DNA from: Wansuia hejianensis
Lineage (GTDB): Bacteria > Bacillota > Clostridia > Lachnospirales > Lachnospiraceae
Assembly: GCF_014337215.1 (NCBI RefSeq)
Contig: NZ_CP060635.1
Coordinates: 3,605,501-3,669,500 of the forward strand
DNA length: 64,000 bases
Reading direction: 5' to 3'
Shown: positions 41,544-49,975 of the stretch, piece by piece
Layout of the letters: each line of letters opens with the position of its first letter
Position numbering within the stretch: position 1 is the first letter of the stretch
The notes under the pieces: model-generated
The model's database searches: none
What the model was told of the DNA's origin: nothing
What the model saw: only the letters and a program-made list of their open reading frames with translations
Program-made: the position numbers and the translations under genes

Positions 41544-42371
41544 ATGGAAAAGGAATGCAGCAATGAAACGTGTACAAAGGAGAGCTGTGAGGGCTGTCCC
41601 AGCAGAGAAAAGCCGAATTTCCGGGCGGAGCTGAACAGCTATTCCAGCATCGGCCATGTGATCGGCGTGGTGAGCGGCAAGGGAGGCGTGGGGAAATCTC
41701 TGGTAACCGCGTCCCTGGCCAATGCCATGGCGGCGAAGGGCTACAGGGTTGGGATTCTGGATGCCGATATTACCGGTCCGTCAATTCCCCGTATGTTTGG
41801 GCTGCAGGGCCCTGCCCAGGTGGATGACAATGGGATTTATCCGCCGCTGACGGCCAACGGCATTAAGGTGATGTCCATCAATCTGCTGCTGCCGGGTGAG
41901 GAAGAGCCTGTAATCTGGCGAGGCCCGATCATTGCCAATATGGTGAAGCAGTTCTGGACAGATGTGGTCTGGGGCGAGCTGGATTATCTGTTTGTGGACA
42001 TGCCTCCGGGAACAGGCGACGTTCCGCTGACGGTGTTCCAGTCACTGCCGGTGGAGGGTGTCGTGATTGTGACTTCACCTCAGGATCTTGTGAAGATGAT
42101 TGTGACGAAGGCTTACAAGATGGCCCAGATGATGAAGGTTCCAGTGCTGGGGATTGTGGAAAATTACAGCTATGTGGAATGCCCGGACTGCGGCAAGAGG
42201 ATCTATGTGTTCGGTGAGAGCCACATCGATGAAATAGCGGCATCTATGGATCTGGAGGTTCTGGGCAAGATGCCGATCCAGACCGAATATGCAAAAGCAG
42301 CCGACGAAGGACGGTTTGCGGAAGTCTTAAATGAATATCTGGAGAACGCTGCAGCGTCCCTGAAAAAATAG
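41544..42371 (+). CDS. Mrp/NBP35-family P-loop ATPase (iron-sulfur carrier)
   Basis: 275 residues. The deviant Walker A is VVSGKGGVGKSLV (~43-55), Walker B-like VDMPPGTGD (~152-160), and the CPDCGK pair (~214-219) holds the bridging iron-sulfur cluster of the ApbC/Mrp group. The N-terminal CSNETCTKESCEGCPS cysteine set (~5-20) matches the NBP35 N-terminal ferredoxin-like motif. The protein is a scaffold that carries clusters to target enzymes. It probably forms one unit with the CsoR-like gene upstream. Confidence 0.92.
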   Translation: MEKECSNETCTKESCEGCPSREKPNFRAELNSYSSIGHVIGVVSGKGGVGKSLVTASLANAMAAKGYRVGILDADITGPSIPRMFGLQGPAQVDDNGIYPPLTANGIKVMSINLLLPGEEEPVIWRGPIIANMVKQFWTDVVWGELDYLFVDMPPGTGDVPLTVFQSLPVEGVVIVTSPQDLVKMIVTKAYKMAQMMKVPVLGIVENYSYVECPDCGKRIYVFGESHIDEIAASMDLEVLGKMPIQTEYAKAADEGRFAEVLNEYLENAAASLKK

Positions 42372-42455
42372 GATTTTACAAAAATTTTCTGCTGATTTTA
42401 CAGCGGTTTGCACAAATATGAGAACGATTTCACAATATTTTCGTCGATTCGTCGA

Positions 42456-42485
42456 TTGACAATTCCTGCCAAAAAGTGAGATACT
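42456..42485 (+). promoter_or_regulatory. Probable promoter of the HPr-like gene
   Basis: TTGACA (42456-42461) and GATACT (42480-42485) with an 18-base spacer; the gene starts at 42558. The stretch 42372-42455 holds only AT-rich sequence. Confidence 0.6.
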
Positions 42486-42557
42486 ACCGTAAAAGAAAAA
42501 TGAAAAGAGGACAATTGTTCACAGCTTTTATAGAAGTATTTGGAAAGGATGATTGAT

Positions 42558-42797
42558 ATGTCTGAGACGAAAATGAAAGTCAGGTTTCATGATGCAGAAG
42601 AAGTTGAAGAGTTTGTTGACGCCGCTTCTAGATGTGATTTCGACATTGATATTTTTTATAACCGTGTAATCATCGACGCCAAGTCCATTCTCGGCATACT
42701 CAGCATGGACCTGAGCCAGGCGCTGACTGTTCAGTGTTATGGCACCAATCCGGATTTTAACCGTACCTTAAAGCGGTTTTCCGCGATGGAAGCCTGA
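42558..42797 (+). CDS. HPr-like domain protein lacking the HARPA motif
   Basis: 79 residues from the ATG at 42558, nine bases after GGAAAGG. The HPr fold is recognised by KSILGILSMDLSQALTVQCYG, with S43 aligned to the regulatory Ser46 of HPr. The phosphocarrier site, normally HARPA, reads FHDAEEVEEFV, so the PTS histidine environment is lost. The protein may therefore be a regulatory HPr-like (Crh-type) partner of HPr kinase or an unrelated use of the fold. No PTS genes are nearby. Confidence 0.8.
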   Translation: MSETKMKVRFHDAEEVEEFVDAASRCDFDIDIFYNRVIIDAKSILGILSMDLSQALTVQCYGTNPDFNRTLKRFSAMEA

Positions 42798-42833
42798 ACG
42801 GGGACAGACAGGTATGTGATGTGATTTTGTGAT

Positions 42834-42864
42834 GCTGCTGCAGAGTGATCTGCAGCAGCTTTTT
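42834..42864 (+). terminator. Intrinsic terminator after the HPr-like gene
   Basis: GCTGCTGCAGA (42834-42844) pairs perfectly with TCTGCAGCAGC (42849-42859) around GTGA, then TTTTT (42860-42864). Confidence 0.9.
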
Positions 42865-42940
42865 CTGTTAATAGGGATGGGCTTCTCGGGCGGGACCGGC
42901 CGGGGGAGCAATCAATCAGCCGATTGGAGGTGAGCCGGAG

Positions 42941-45325
42941 GTGGCGGACAGGAAAGGAGAAAAAAAGAGAGAAAGGATTTCTGTCCGTTCTCTGGTGGAA
43001 TTTCTGCTGCGCAGCGGCGATCTGGATAACAGGGGAGGAGGCTGGGCTGACAAGGAGGCCATGCAGCAGGGGAGCAGGATACACAGGAAGCTTCAGAAGC
43101 GCATGGGGGGCGGTTATCAGGCGGAGGTACCTTTGCGCTTTGAAAAAGAATATGAGAATTTTATCCTGATCGTGGAGGGGCGTGCCGACGGTATTTTTAC
43201 TGACCAGAAGGGGACTGTGATTGATGAGATCAAAGGGGTTTACCAGAATCTGGAGCAGTTAGAGGAGCCGGTGCCTGTTCACCTGGCTCAGGCGAAGTGT
43301 TATGCATATGTCTACGGACTGCAGCAAAAGCTGGAGCAGATCCGCGTACAGATGACCTATTGTAACATGGATACGGAGGAGGTTCGTAAATTCGTCCAGG
43401 ATTTCCGGATGGAGGAACTGGACCTGTGGTTTTCCAGCCTTTTAGATTCTTATTACAAGTGGGCGGACTTTCAAGTGTGCTGGGAGCGGAAGCGGGATGC
43501 CTCCATGGAAGGCCTGGAGTTTCCCTTCGACTACCGGCAGGGTCAGAAGGGTCTGGTTGCCGATGTGTACCGGACGATTTTGCGGAAGAAGCAGTTGTTT
43601 GTCCAGGCTCCCACGGGAATCGGCAAGACCATGTCAGCTGTGTTCCCGGCGGTTCGCGCCCTGGGCGAGGGATATGGCGAGAAAATCTTCTATTTAACGG
43701 CAAAGACGATTACCCGGACGGTGGCGGAGGAGGCATTTTCCGTGCTGAAGGGGCAGGGGCTTTTCTGCAAAGCTCTGACCATAACTGCCAAGGAGAAAAT
43801 GTGTGTCTGTGAGGAGGTGGATTGCAATCCGGAGCTTTGCCCACGGGCTAAAGGGCATTTCGACCGGGTGAATGATGCGGTATTTGAAATGCTGACGGAA
43901 CAGGAGCGCTTTGGAAGGGATGATATTCTTGCCCAGAGTGAAAAATGGCAGGTATGTCCCTATGAAATGCAGCTGGATCTGGCGGTTTTTATGGATGCGG
44001 TGATCTGTGATTATAATTACGTGTTCGACCCGGTTGTCCATCTGAAACGGTTTTTCGGAGAAGGAGGCAGGAAGGGAGAATACCTTTTCCTGATCGATGA
44101 AGCCCATAACCTGGTAGAACGGGGACGGGAGATGTACAGCGCCAGCCTGTATAAAGAAGATTTCCTGGAGATGAAAAAAAAGCTGAGAGCTTACAGTAAG
44201 AAGCTGGAAAAGGCCCTGGAGCGCTGCAACCATCAACTGCTGGTCAATAAACGGGAGTGTGATGAGTGCAGAGAGCTGGAATCAGTGGGCAGCTTTGTGC
44301 TGTTACTGACAGGGCTTCTGGGCGAACTGGAGGAATTCCTTCCGGAGCTGGCAGAAGGGAGTCTGAGAAAAGAGGTATTGGAATTTTACTTTCAGGCCCG
44401 GTCCTTCGCGTCAATCTATGAGCTGGTAGATGAGAACTATCTGATTTATACCAGGCATACGGAGGAAGGAAAATTCCAGCTGAAGCTGTTCTGTGTTAAT
44501 CCGGCCGTAAACCTGCAGAATTGCCTGGACAGGGGGAGAAGTACGGTGTTCCTGTCGGCCACGCTGCTGCCGGTCAGGTATTATCAGAGTCTCTTGAGCG
44601 CCCGCACGGACGATTATGCAGTATATATCCCATCGCCCTTCGCCCCGTCCAATCGGTATCTGGCAATCGGCAGCGATGTGAGCAGCAGGTATAAGCGCAG
44701 GACCCGGGAAGAATATGTACGGATGGCTTCCTATATCCGGCAGGTCACGATGGGACGGCGTGGCAACTATCTGGTGTTCTTTCCGTCTTACCGGATGCTC
44801 TCTGAAGTTTATGGGATTTTTGAACAGGAATTCCTTCCGGCAGCCCCGGATGGCTGCCGGTGTGTCTGTCAGACTCCGTCCATGGGAGAGGCGGCCAGAG
44901 AAGATTTCCTGGCGGGCTTTCAGGATGAGGATGGGCGCACGTTGATTGGTTTCTGTGTGATGGGGGGCATTTTTGCAGAAGGCATTGATCTGAGCGGAAA
45001 ACGGCTGATCGGGGCAATCGTCGTAGGGACAGGGCTGCCCCAGATCGGCGATGAACGGGAGCTGCTGCGCCGTTTTTATGACCGGAAAGGAGAAAACGGT
45101 TTTGACTTCGCCTACCGGTTCCCGGGAATGAATAAAGTTCTTCAGTCTGCCGGCAGGGTGATCCGAACCACAGAGGACCAGGGAGTGATCCTGCTGCTGG
45201 ACGAGCGGTTCCGGCTCCGGGAGTACCGGGACCTGTTCCCCAGGGAATGGTCGGATTGCCGGCTGTGTACCCTCCAGACCGTCGCCGGTGAAATCAGAGA
45301 ATTCTGGGACCGCATCGGGTGCTGA
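42941..45325 (+). CDS. PD-(D/E)XK nuclease / Rad3-type Fe-S helicase fusion
   Basis: 794 residues, GTG start with GGAGGTGAGCCGGAG upstream. Residues ~35-190 form a RecB/Cas4-like PD-(D/E)XK nuclease with GRADGI and the D95-E-I-K98 core. The rest is a superfamily 2 helicase of the DinG/XPD type: Walker A APTGIGKT (223-230), a four-Cys iron-sulfur site (C288, C290, C295, C300), DEAH (386-389), a C-terminal motor half with FLSATLLP, LVFFPSYRM and QSAGRVIRT. XPD-like enzymes unwind 5' to 3'. The fusion suggests DNA repair or defence-type processing of branched DNA. It ends just before a convergent LysR gene. No CRISPR or phage genes are close. Confidence 0.92.
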   Translation: MADRKGEKKRERISVRSLVEFLLRSGDLDNRGGGWADKEAMQQGSRIHRKLQKRMGGGYQAEVPLRFEKEYENFILIVEGRADGIFTDQKGTVIDEIKGVYQNLEQLEEPVPVHLAQAKCYAYVYGLQQKLEQIRVQMTYCNMDTEEVRKFVQDFRMEELDLWFSSLLDSYYKWADFQVCWERKRDASMEGLEFPFDYRQGQKGLVADVYRTILRKKQLFVQAPTGIGKTMSAVFPAVRALGEGYGEKIFYLTAKTITRTVAEEAFSVLKGQGLFCKALTITAKEKMCVCEEVDCNPELCPRAKGHFDRVNDAVFEMLTEQERFGRDDILAQSEKWQVCPYEMQLDLAVFMDAVICDYNYVFDPVVHLKRFFGEGGRKGEYLFLIDEAHNLVERGREMYSASLYKEDFLEMKKKLRAYSKKLEKALERCNHQLLVNKRECDECRELESVGSFVLLLTGLLGELEEFLPELAEGSLRKEVLEFYFQARSFASIYELVDENYLIYTRHTEEGKFQLKLFCVNPAVNLQNCLDRGRSTVFLSATLLPVRYYQSLLSARTDDYAVYIPSPFAPSNRYLAIGSDVSSRYKRRTREEYVRMASYIRQVTMGRRGNYLVFFPSYRMLSEVYGIFEQEFLPAAPDGCRCVCQTPSMGEAAREDFLAGFQDEDGRTLIGFCVMGGIFAEGIDLSGKRLIGAIVVGTGLPQIGDERELLRRFYDRKGENGFDFAYRFPGMNKVLQSAGRVIRTTEDQGVILLLDERFRLREYRDLFPREWSDCRLCTLQTVAGEIREFWDRIGC

Positions 45326-45349
45326 TAGGGCGCGGGAATCCGTCGGGTC

Positions 45350-46228
45350 TCAGGAAAAGGACTGTATAAACGCTTTGGCGGCCTGGGGAACCGGGAGGTG
45401 GGCGTTGTGGGCGATGACCAGCTCCCGCGTGGGAAGCGGCTCTGTGATATGGACCTGAAAGAGGGTTCCGGTACTGGTCAGGCAGTAGTCTGGGACGAAA
45501 GCGACGCCGAGTCCGATATTCGCCAGATCGATCAGCAGGTCATTGCTGCCCAGCTCGATTTCCGGCACCAGGTCCAGCTGGTGCTGCTGGAATAGCTGAT
45601 GGAGGAATTCGCTGGTGGTGCTTTTCCGGTCCAGCATCAGGATCGGATGGTTCAGCAGCTCCTTTAGGGAGATGGCCTTGTCCATCAGTTCGGGATAATA
45701 TTCCCGGCTGGCGATAAATACATCCTGGAAGGTGTGGATCGGGATGGATTTCATGCGTTCCGGGAGGTGGGAATTGGGATAGTTGGTGACGATCAAGTCC
45801 ACCTGCCCGGATTCCAGGAGATCCACGCATTTCGTGGAGGTCTGATTGGTCACCTTGATGTGGACATTGGGATATTCCTTGTGAAACTGGTTCAGATAAG
45901 GGACCAGGAAATAGCGGCAGATTGTATCGCTGGCTCCGATGCGCAGCTGGCCGCCGCCCAGGGTGCTGGATTCCATGAGCTGGGCTTCTCCACGCTTAAT
46001 CAGGTTGATGGCAGGCTCTACGTAGCGCAGAAGAATCTCACCCTCCGGCGTCAGCTGTACCCGCTTGGTGCTGCGGATGAAGAGAGTGATACCCAGTTTC
46101 TTTTCCAGCACTTTGACAGACTGGCTGACGGCTGACTGAGAGATGAACAGTTGTTTGGAAGCTTCCGAAAAGCTCAGGGAAACGGCTACGTGATAAAAGA
46201 CTTTATATAACTCATAATTAATATCCAT
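45350..46228 (-). CDS. LysR-family transcriptional regulator
   Basis: 292 residues, ATG at 46228 behind AAGGAGGTCTTATC. The N-terminal winged helix-turn-helix has the LysR pattern YKVFYHVAVSLSFSEASKQL and SQSAVSQSVKVLEKKLGITL. The C-terminal ~200 residues are a periplasmic-binding-like effector domain (RIGASDTICRYFLVPYL, FVPDYCL). Divergent from the thrS leader but the 157-base gap has its own thrS promoter further away, so thrS is probably not a target. Effector unknown. Confidence 0.93.
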   Translation of the reverse strand: MDINYELYKVFYHVAVSLSFSEASKQLFISQSAVSQSVKVLEKKLGITLFIRSTKRVQLTPEGEILLRYVEPAINLIKRGEAQLMESSTLGGGQLRIGASDTICRYFLVPYLNQFHKEYPNVHIKVTNQTSTKCVDLLESGQVDLIVTNYPNSHLPERMKSIPIHTFQDVFIASREYYPELMDKAISLKELLNHPILMLDRKSTTSEFLHQLFQQHQLDLVPEIELGSNDLLIDLANIGLGVAFVPDYCLTSTGTLFQVHITEPLPTRELVIAHNAHLPVPQAAKAFIQSFS

Positions 46229-46385
46229 GATAAGACCTCCTTATAAAAAGTATAAAGAGGAAAAGTTAGTATGTCAACAGTTTCATTTATCTGGAGCTTC
46301 AGAAAAGAAGCAAGCCGCTCTTCTATGTGAAGCTGTCCCGGACAAAGCTGGCTAGTACGGTGAAAAGTTAAGAGAAACTCCGGCG

Positions 46386-46413
46386 TTGACAAATAAAAGA
46401 ATGGTGTTATAAT
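46386..46413 (+). promoter_or_regulatory. thrS leader promoter
   Basis: TTGACA (46386-46391) and a perfect TATAAT (46408-46413), 16 bases apart, immediately before the T-box leader. Confidence 0.85.
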
Positions 46414-46424
46414 GAATGAAAACA

Positions 46425-46689
46425 CAGATATAAGCATATAAATGAAAGCGCTGAAGAGAAGAGTAAGCTGCGGCAATGTCACAGAGAGGGATGGAACGGT
46501 GGAAGCATCCCGGCAGGAACCAGCTGAAGACCATCTCGGAGCGGCCCCAATCAGGCCCGGTGATTCCGTTATCGTCATAATGAAGTGGTTCTGAATGCAG
46601 ATTCAGGACAATCAGGGTGGAACCGCGAATTCAAAAGTATTCGTCCCTTGCCGTTTCTCAGGAAACTGCAGGGAATGAATACTTTTTTT
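46425..46689 (+). ncRNA. T-box leader for threonyl-tRNA synthetase
   Basis: The T-box sequence AGGGTGGAACCGCG (46614-46627) is exact to consensus. Stem I has the AGTA and AGAGAG elements and, after CAGCT (46521-46525), a specifier loop GAAGACCATC with triplet ACC (46530-46532), a Thr codon. The terminator AGTATTC (46636-46642)/GAATACT (46677-46683) is followed by seven Ts. Uncharged tRNA-Thr pairs with the specifier and T-box and favours the antiterminator, so thrS rises when threonine is short. Confidence 0.92.
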
Positions 46690-46738
46690 GTTCAGCCGGC
46701 CTGTCTATTTATTCTTAAGCTGAAAAGGAGAGAGGAAT

Positions 46739-48652
46739 ATGATTATTACGTTGAAGGATGGATCAACCAAGGAGTACAGTTCACCGATGTCTGTGCTGGA
46801 TATTGCCAGGGACATCAGCGAGGGTCTGGGGCGCATGGCTACGGCCGGCGAATTAAACGGGGAGGTTGTAGATTTAAGGCATGAAGTTGATGAGGATTGC
46901 AGTTTGAATATTCTGACCGCAAATGATCCGGAAGGCCTGGCTGCTTATCGCCATACGACTTCCCACATCATGGCTCAGGCCATTAAGCGCCTGTACCCTC
47001 AGGCGAAGCTAGCCATCGGGCCGTCTATTGCGGACGGATTTTACTATGATATAGATATTGAAGGCGGCTTCACTCCGGAGGATCTGGAGAAAATTGAAGC
47101 AGAGATGAAAAAGATCATCAAAGAAGCGCTTCCCCTGAAACGATTTACTCTGCCCAGGGATGAGGCAGTCGCCTTCATGAGGGATCGGCAGGAGCCGTAT
47201 AAGGTCGAACTGATTGAGGATTTGCCGGAGGGCTCAGAGATTAGTTTTTATGAGCAGGGCGAGTTTGTGGACCTCTGCGCGGGTCCCCATCTGATGAGTA
47301 CCAAGCCGGTGAAGGCGTTTAAGCTGACCAGTCTGGCCGGTGCCTACTGGAGAGGGAATGAGCACAACAAGATGCTGACCCGCATCTATGGTACAGCTTT
47401 TGCTAAGAAGAGTGATCTGGACGATTATCTGACGATGATGGAAGAGGCTAAAAAGCGTGACCACAGAAAGCTGGGAAAAGAACTGGGACTGTTCATGATG
47501 AATGATGCCGGACCGGGTTTCCCATTCTTCCTTCCGAAGGGTATGATATTGAAAAACGCGCTGCTGGATTACTGGCATGAGCTTCATAACCGGAACGGCT
47601 ATCAGGAGATCGCCACGCCGATCATCCTGAACAGGAGCCTGTGGGAGACTTCCGGCCACTGGGATCACTATAAGGATAATATGTATACGACGGTGATCGA
47701 CGAGCAGGATTATGCGATCAAGCCCATGAACTGTCCCGGCGGCGTTCTGGTGTATCAGTCGGAACCGCGCTCTTACCGTGATCTTCCCCTGCGTCTGGGT
47801 GAGCTGGGAATTGTCCACCGTCATGAGAAGTCAGGACAGCTTCACGGGCTGATGCGTGTACGCTGCTTCACCCAGGATGATGCCCATATTTTTATGACTC
47901 CGGATCAGATCAGAGATGAGATCAAAGGGGTTGCAAAGCTGATCGATGAGGTCTACAGCCTGTTTGGATTCAAATATCATGTAGAGCTGTCTACCAGGCC
48001 GGAGAATTCCATGGGAAGCGACGAGGACTGGGAGATGGCCACAGAAGCGCTGAGGGGCGCCCTGGATGACCTGGGTCTGGAATATGCGGTCAACGAGGGC
48101 GACGGTGCCTTCTACGGTCCCAAGATTGATTTCCATCTGCAGGATTCTATCGGAAGAACTTGGCAGTGCGGAACGATCCAGTTGGATTTCCAGCTGCCGC
48201 TGCGCTTCCAGCTGGAATACACAGGAGCTGACGGAGAAAAACACAGGCCGATCATGATCCACAGAGTTGCTTTCGGGTCGATTGAAAGGTTTATCGGTAT
48301 ACTGATTGAGCATTTTGCAGGGGCTTTCCCGACCTGGCTGGCTCCGGTACAGGTAAAGGTACTGCCGATTTCCGAAAAATTCCTGGATTACGGTGAGAAA
48401 ATTAAGAAATCGCTGGAAGATGCAGGAATCCGTGCAGAGCTGGATGTCCGTTCTGAAAAAATCGGTTACAAAATCCGCGAGGCTCAAAATCAGAAAATTC
48501 CATTTATGCTGGTCGTGGGCGCCAAGGAAGAAGAGCTGGGAGTCGTGGCTGTCCGCACCCGTCTGGGTGGAGACCAGGGACAGAAGAGCCTGGAGGATTT
48601 CGTCGCAGAAATTAAATCAGAAATTGCTGAAAAAAGAATGCAGGCTGAGTGA
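46739..48652 (+). CDS. thrS: Threonyl-tRNA synthetase
   Basis: 637 residues, full length. N-terminal TGS domain (~1-60, MIITLKDGSTKEYSSPMSVL), an editing domain with HTTSHIMAQAI and CAGPHL-type blocks, the class II catalytic core with MNCPGG (zinc Cys), RLGELGIVHRHEKSGQLHGL (motif 2, shown in part) and PIMIHRVAFGSIERFIGIL (motif 3), and a C-terminal anticodon-binding domain. It attaches Thr to tRNA-Thr and removes mischarged Ser. The T-box leader upstream controls it. Confidence 0.98.
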   Translation: MIITLKDGSTKEYSSPMSVLDIARDISEGLGRMATAGELNGEVVDLRHEVDEDCSLNILTANDPEGLAAYRHTTSHIMAQAIKRLYPQAKLAIGPSIADGFYYDIDIEGGFTPEDLEKIEAEMKKIIKEALPLKRFTLPRDEAVAFMRDRQEPYKVELIEDLPEGSEISFYEQGEFVDLCAGPHLMSTKPVKAFKLTSLAGAYWRGNEHNKMLTRIYGTAFAKKSDLDDYLTMMEEAKKRDHRKLGKELGLFMMNDAGPGFPFFLPKGMILKNALLDYWHELHNRNGYQEIATPIILNRSLWETSGHWDHYKDNMYTTVIDEQDYAIKPMNCPGGVLVYQSEPRSYRDLPLRLGELGIVHRHEKSGQLHGLMRVRCFTQDDAHIFMTPDQIRDEIKGVAKLIDEVYSLFGFKYHVELSTRPENSMGSDEDWEMATEALRGALDDLGLEYAVNEGDGAFYGPKIDFHLQDSIGRTWQCGTIQLDFQLPLRFQLEYTGADGEKHRPIMIHRVAFGSIERFIGILIEHFAGAFPTWLAPVQVKVLPISEKFLDYGEKIKKSLEDAGIRAELDVRSEKIGYKIREAQNQKIPFMLVVGAKEEELGVVAVRTRLGGDQGQKSLEDFVAEIKSEIAEKRMQAE

Positions 48653-48714
48653 CGCGAATAAATACCGGAAAACAGGATATACTATCTCCGAATAAATGAA
48701 AGGAGGTATTGTAT

Positions 48715-49035
48715 ATGCCGGCTTTAAGATGTTCAGCAATGACGTGCGTCTATAACGATGGGGAGCTCTGTTCTAAGGGCGATATCAAGGTGGGCGGAAG
48801 CAACGCGATGACCGCGGACGAGACCTGCTGCGAAAGCTTTAAGGAGCGAAATGAAGGTTCCATGTCTAACAGCATGGGAACCGGATGCGGCTGCACCAAT
48901 ATCGGTGTTGACTGCGATGCCCATGACTGCATTTCAAACGACAAATGCAAATGTGTGGCAGGAGCCATTAATATTGAAGGCTGTGAAGCCTGCCATCGTG
49001 AAGATACGAGATGTGGCAGCTTTCGCTGTAAGTAA
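48715..49035 (+). CDS. Cysteine-rich DUF1540 protein
   Basis: 106 residues, ATG after AAAGGAGG. Two DUF1540-type cysteine modules: CSAMTCVYNDGELCSKG with TCCESF, and GVDCDAHDCISNDKCKC with CRSF-like C-terminal GSFRCK. The spacing of Cys suggests metal binding. Short, soluble and no signal peptide. The DUF1540 family is common in spore-forming clostridia and has no proven function. Follows thrS by 62 bases with its own strong ribosome site. Confidence 0.88.
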   Translation: MPALRCSAMTCVYNDGELCSKGDIKVGGSNAMTADETCCESFKERNEGSMSNSMGTGCGCTNIGVDCDAHDCISNDKCKCVAGAINIEGCEACHREDTRCGSFRCK

Positions 49036-49089
49036 TAATTATGATCACAGATGAGAGTCAGCAGCTTGCCTGATGCTCCTGTGAGTGAG

Positions 49090-49130
49090 GCGCAGGCCGT
49101 TCCGGTTGTGGAACGGCCTGCGCTTATTTT
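49090..49130. terminator. Perfect 14-bp terminator hairpin
   Basis: GCGCAGGCCGTTCC (49090-49103) pairs perfectly with GGAACGGCCTGCGC (49110-49123) around GGTTGT, then TTATTTT. Lies between the DUF1540 gene (+) and the lipoprotein gene (-). Confidence 0.9.
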
Positions 49131-49141
49131 AATATGTGGGG

Positions 49142-49777
49142 CTATTGGATGGAACTGGCTGTTACCAGGAAGCTGTCCCCCTCTGGATTGGAAGTATTCG
49201 TCAGGTACAAAGCGGCTTTTTCAGTATTGGCGGGAACATTGTATGCCAGCTCGGCCGTGACAGGCTGATCCCTGACGGATAGTTCAGGCATCACCTGGTC
49301 TGTCAGGTAGTAGGGCGGGGCGACTTCAGTATCATTGATGATACAACGGAAGCTCATGTCATCCACCAACACGGGATCGTCAGTGAGGGATTGGTAAGTA
49401 TAGGTGACGAGCAGGATTTTCTCAGGTTCTTCAGTATCTACGACTGCTCTCCGGTCTGTGAAGGAAACACCAGTGATTGTCACGGTATACAGAGACTGTC
49501 CATCTTTCGTAAATTCACAGGTTTCATTCAAGCTCCTGGCGATGGCAGACTCCAGTTCAGGCATGTCCGTTGGCGCCGCGCCTTCTCCCATGGTTGACGG
49601 GTCTTCGGTGGGCGACGCTTCAGGCGTTGCGGCAGGAGTGGAAGACGGGTTTTTGCCGGCTGAGGCAGAGGAGGCGGAGCTGCTTCCAGTGACAGTTTCT
49701 TCTTTGCTGCAGCCTCCCGCTGCCAGAGCTGTCAGGCACAGAGCGGCTATGACAGGGTATATAAAACGTTTTTTCAT
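49142..49777 (-). CDS. Lipoprotein with DUF5067/DUF4352-like domain
   Basis: 211 residues. Residues 1-22 are a lipoprotein signal (KKRFIYPVIAALCLTALAAGG, lipidated at the Cys of AGGC), then a Ser/Thr/Pro-rich linker (~24-65). The C-terminal ~130 residues are a beta-sandwich: ILLVTYTYQSLTDDPVLVDD and YLTDQVMPELS fit the Telomeric-repeat-like DUF4352/DUF5067 fold of exported Gram-positive lipoproteins. It is held on the outer face of the membrane. Specific role unknown; neighbours do not suggest one. Confidence 0.85.
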   Translation of the reverse strand: MKKRFIYPVIAALCLTALAAGGCSKEETVTGSSSASSASAGKNPSSTPAATPEASPTEDPSTMGEGAAPTDMPELESAIARSLNETCEFTKDGQSLYTVTITGVSFTDRRAVVDTEEPEKILLVTYTYQSLTDDPVLVDDMSFRCIINDTEVAPPYYLTDQVMPELSVRDQPVTAELAYNVPANTEKAALYLTNTSNPEGDSFLVTASSIQ

Positions 49778-49894
49778 AACAACATCCCTTCTATTTTTTC
49801 TGGTACAATTTTATCATCACTTTCTGAAGAAGACAAGCATCCGTGGAGTAAAACTGTGAAAAAACAAAGACGTTTTTTTATGGGATATTGCTAA

Positions 49895-49945
49895 TTGACA
49901 ATTATGCCGCAGAATGATATGTTATAAACAAAATTGGTCTGACAA
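49895..49945 (+). promoter_or_regulatory. Promoter and FCD-type operator of the GntR gene
   Basis: TTGACA (49895-49900), 17-base spacer, TATGTT (49918-49923). Just downstream of the expected start, TGGTCTGACAA (49935-49945) matches the TNGTNNNACNA operator known for FCD-type GntR regulators. The position suggests that the regulator represses its own operon. Confidence 0.55.
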
Positions 49946-49975
49946 CCTGAATACATGAAGGACGGGAGGAGAGCT

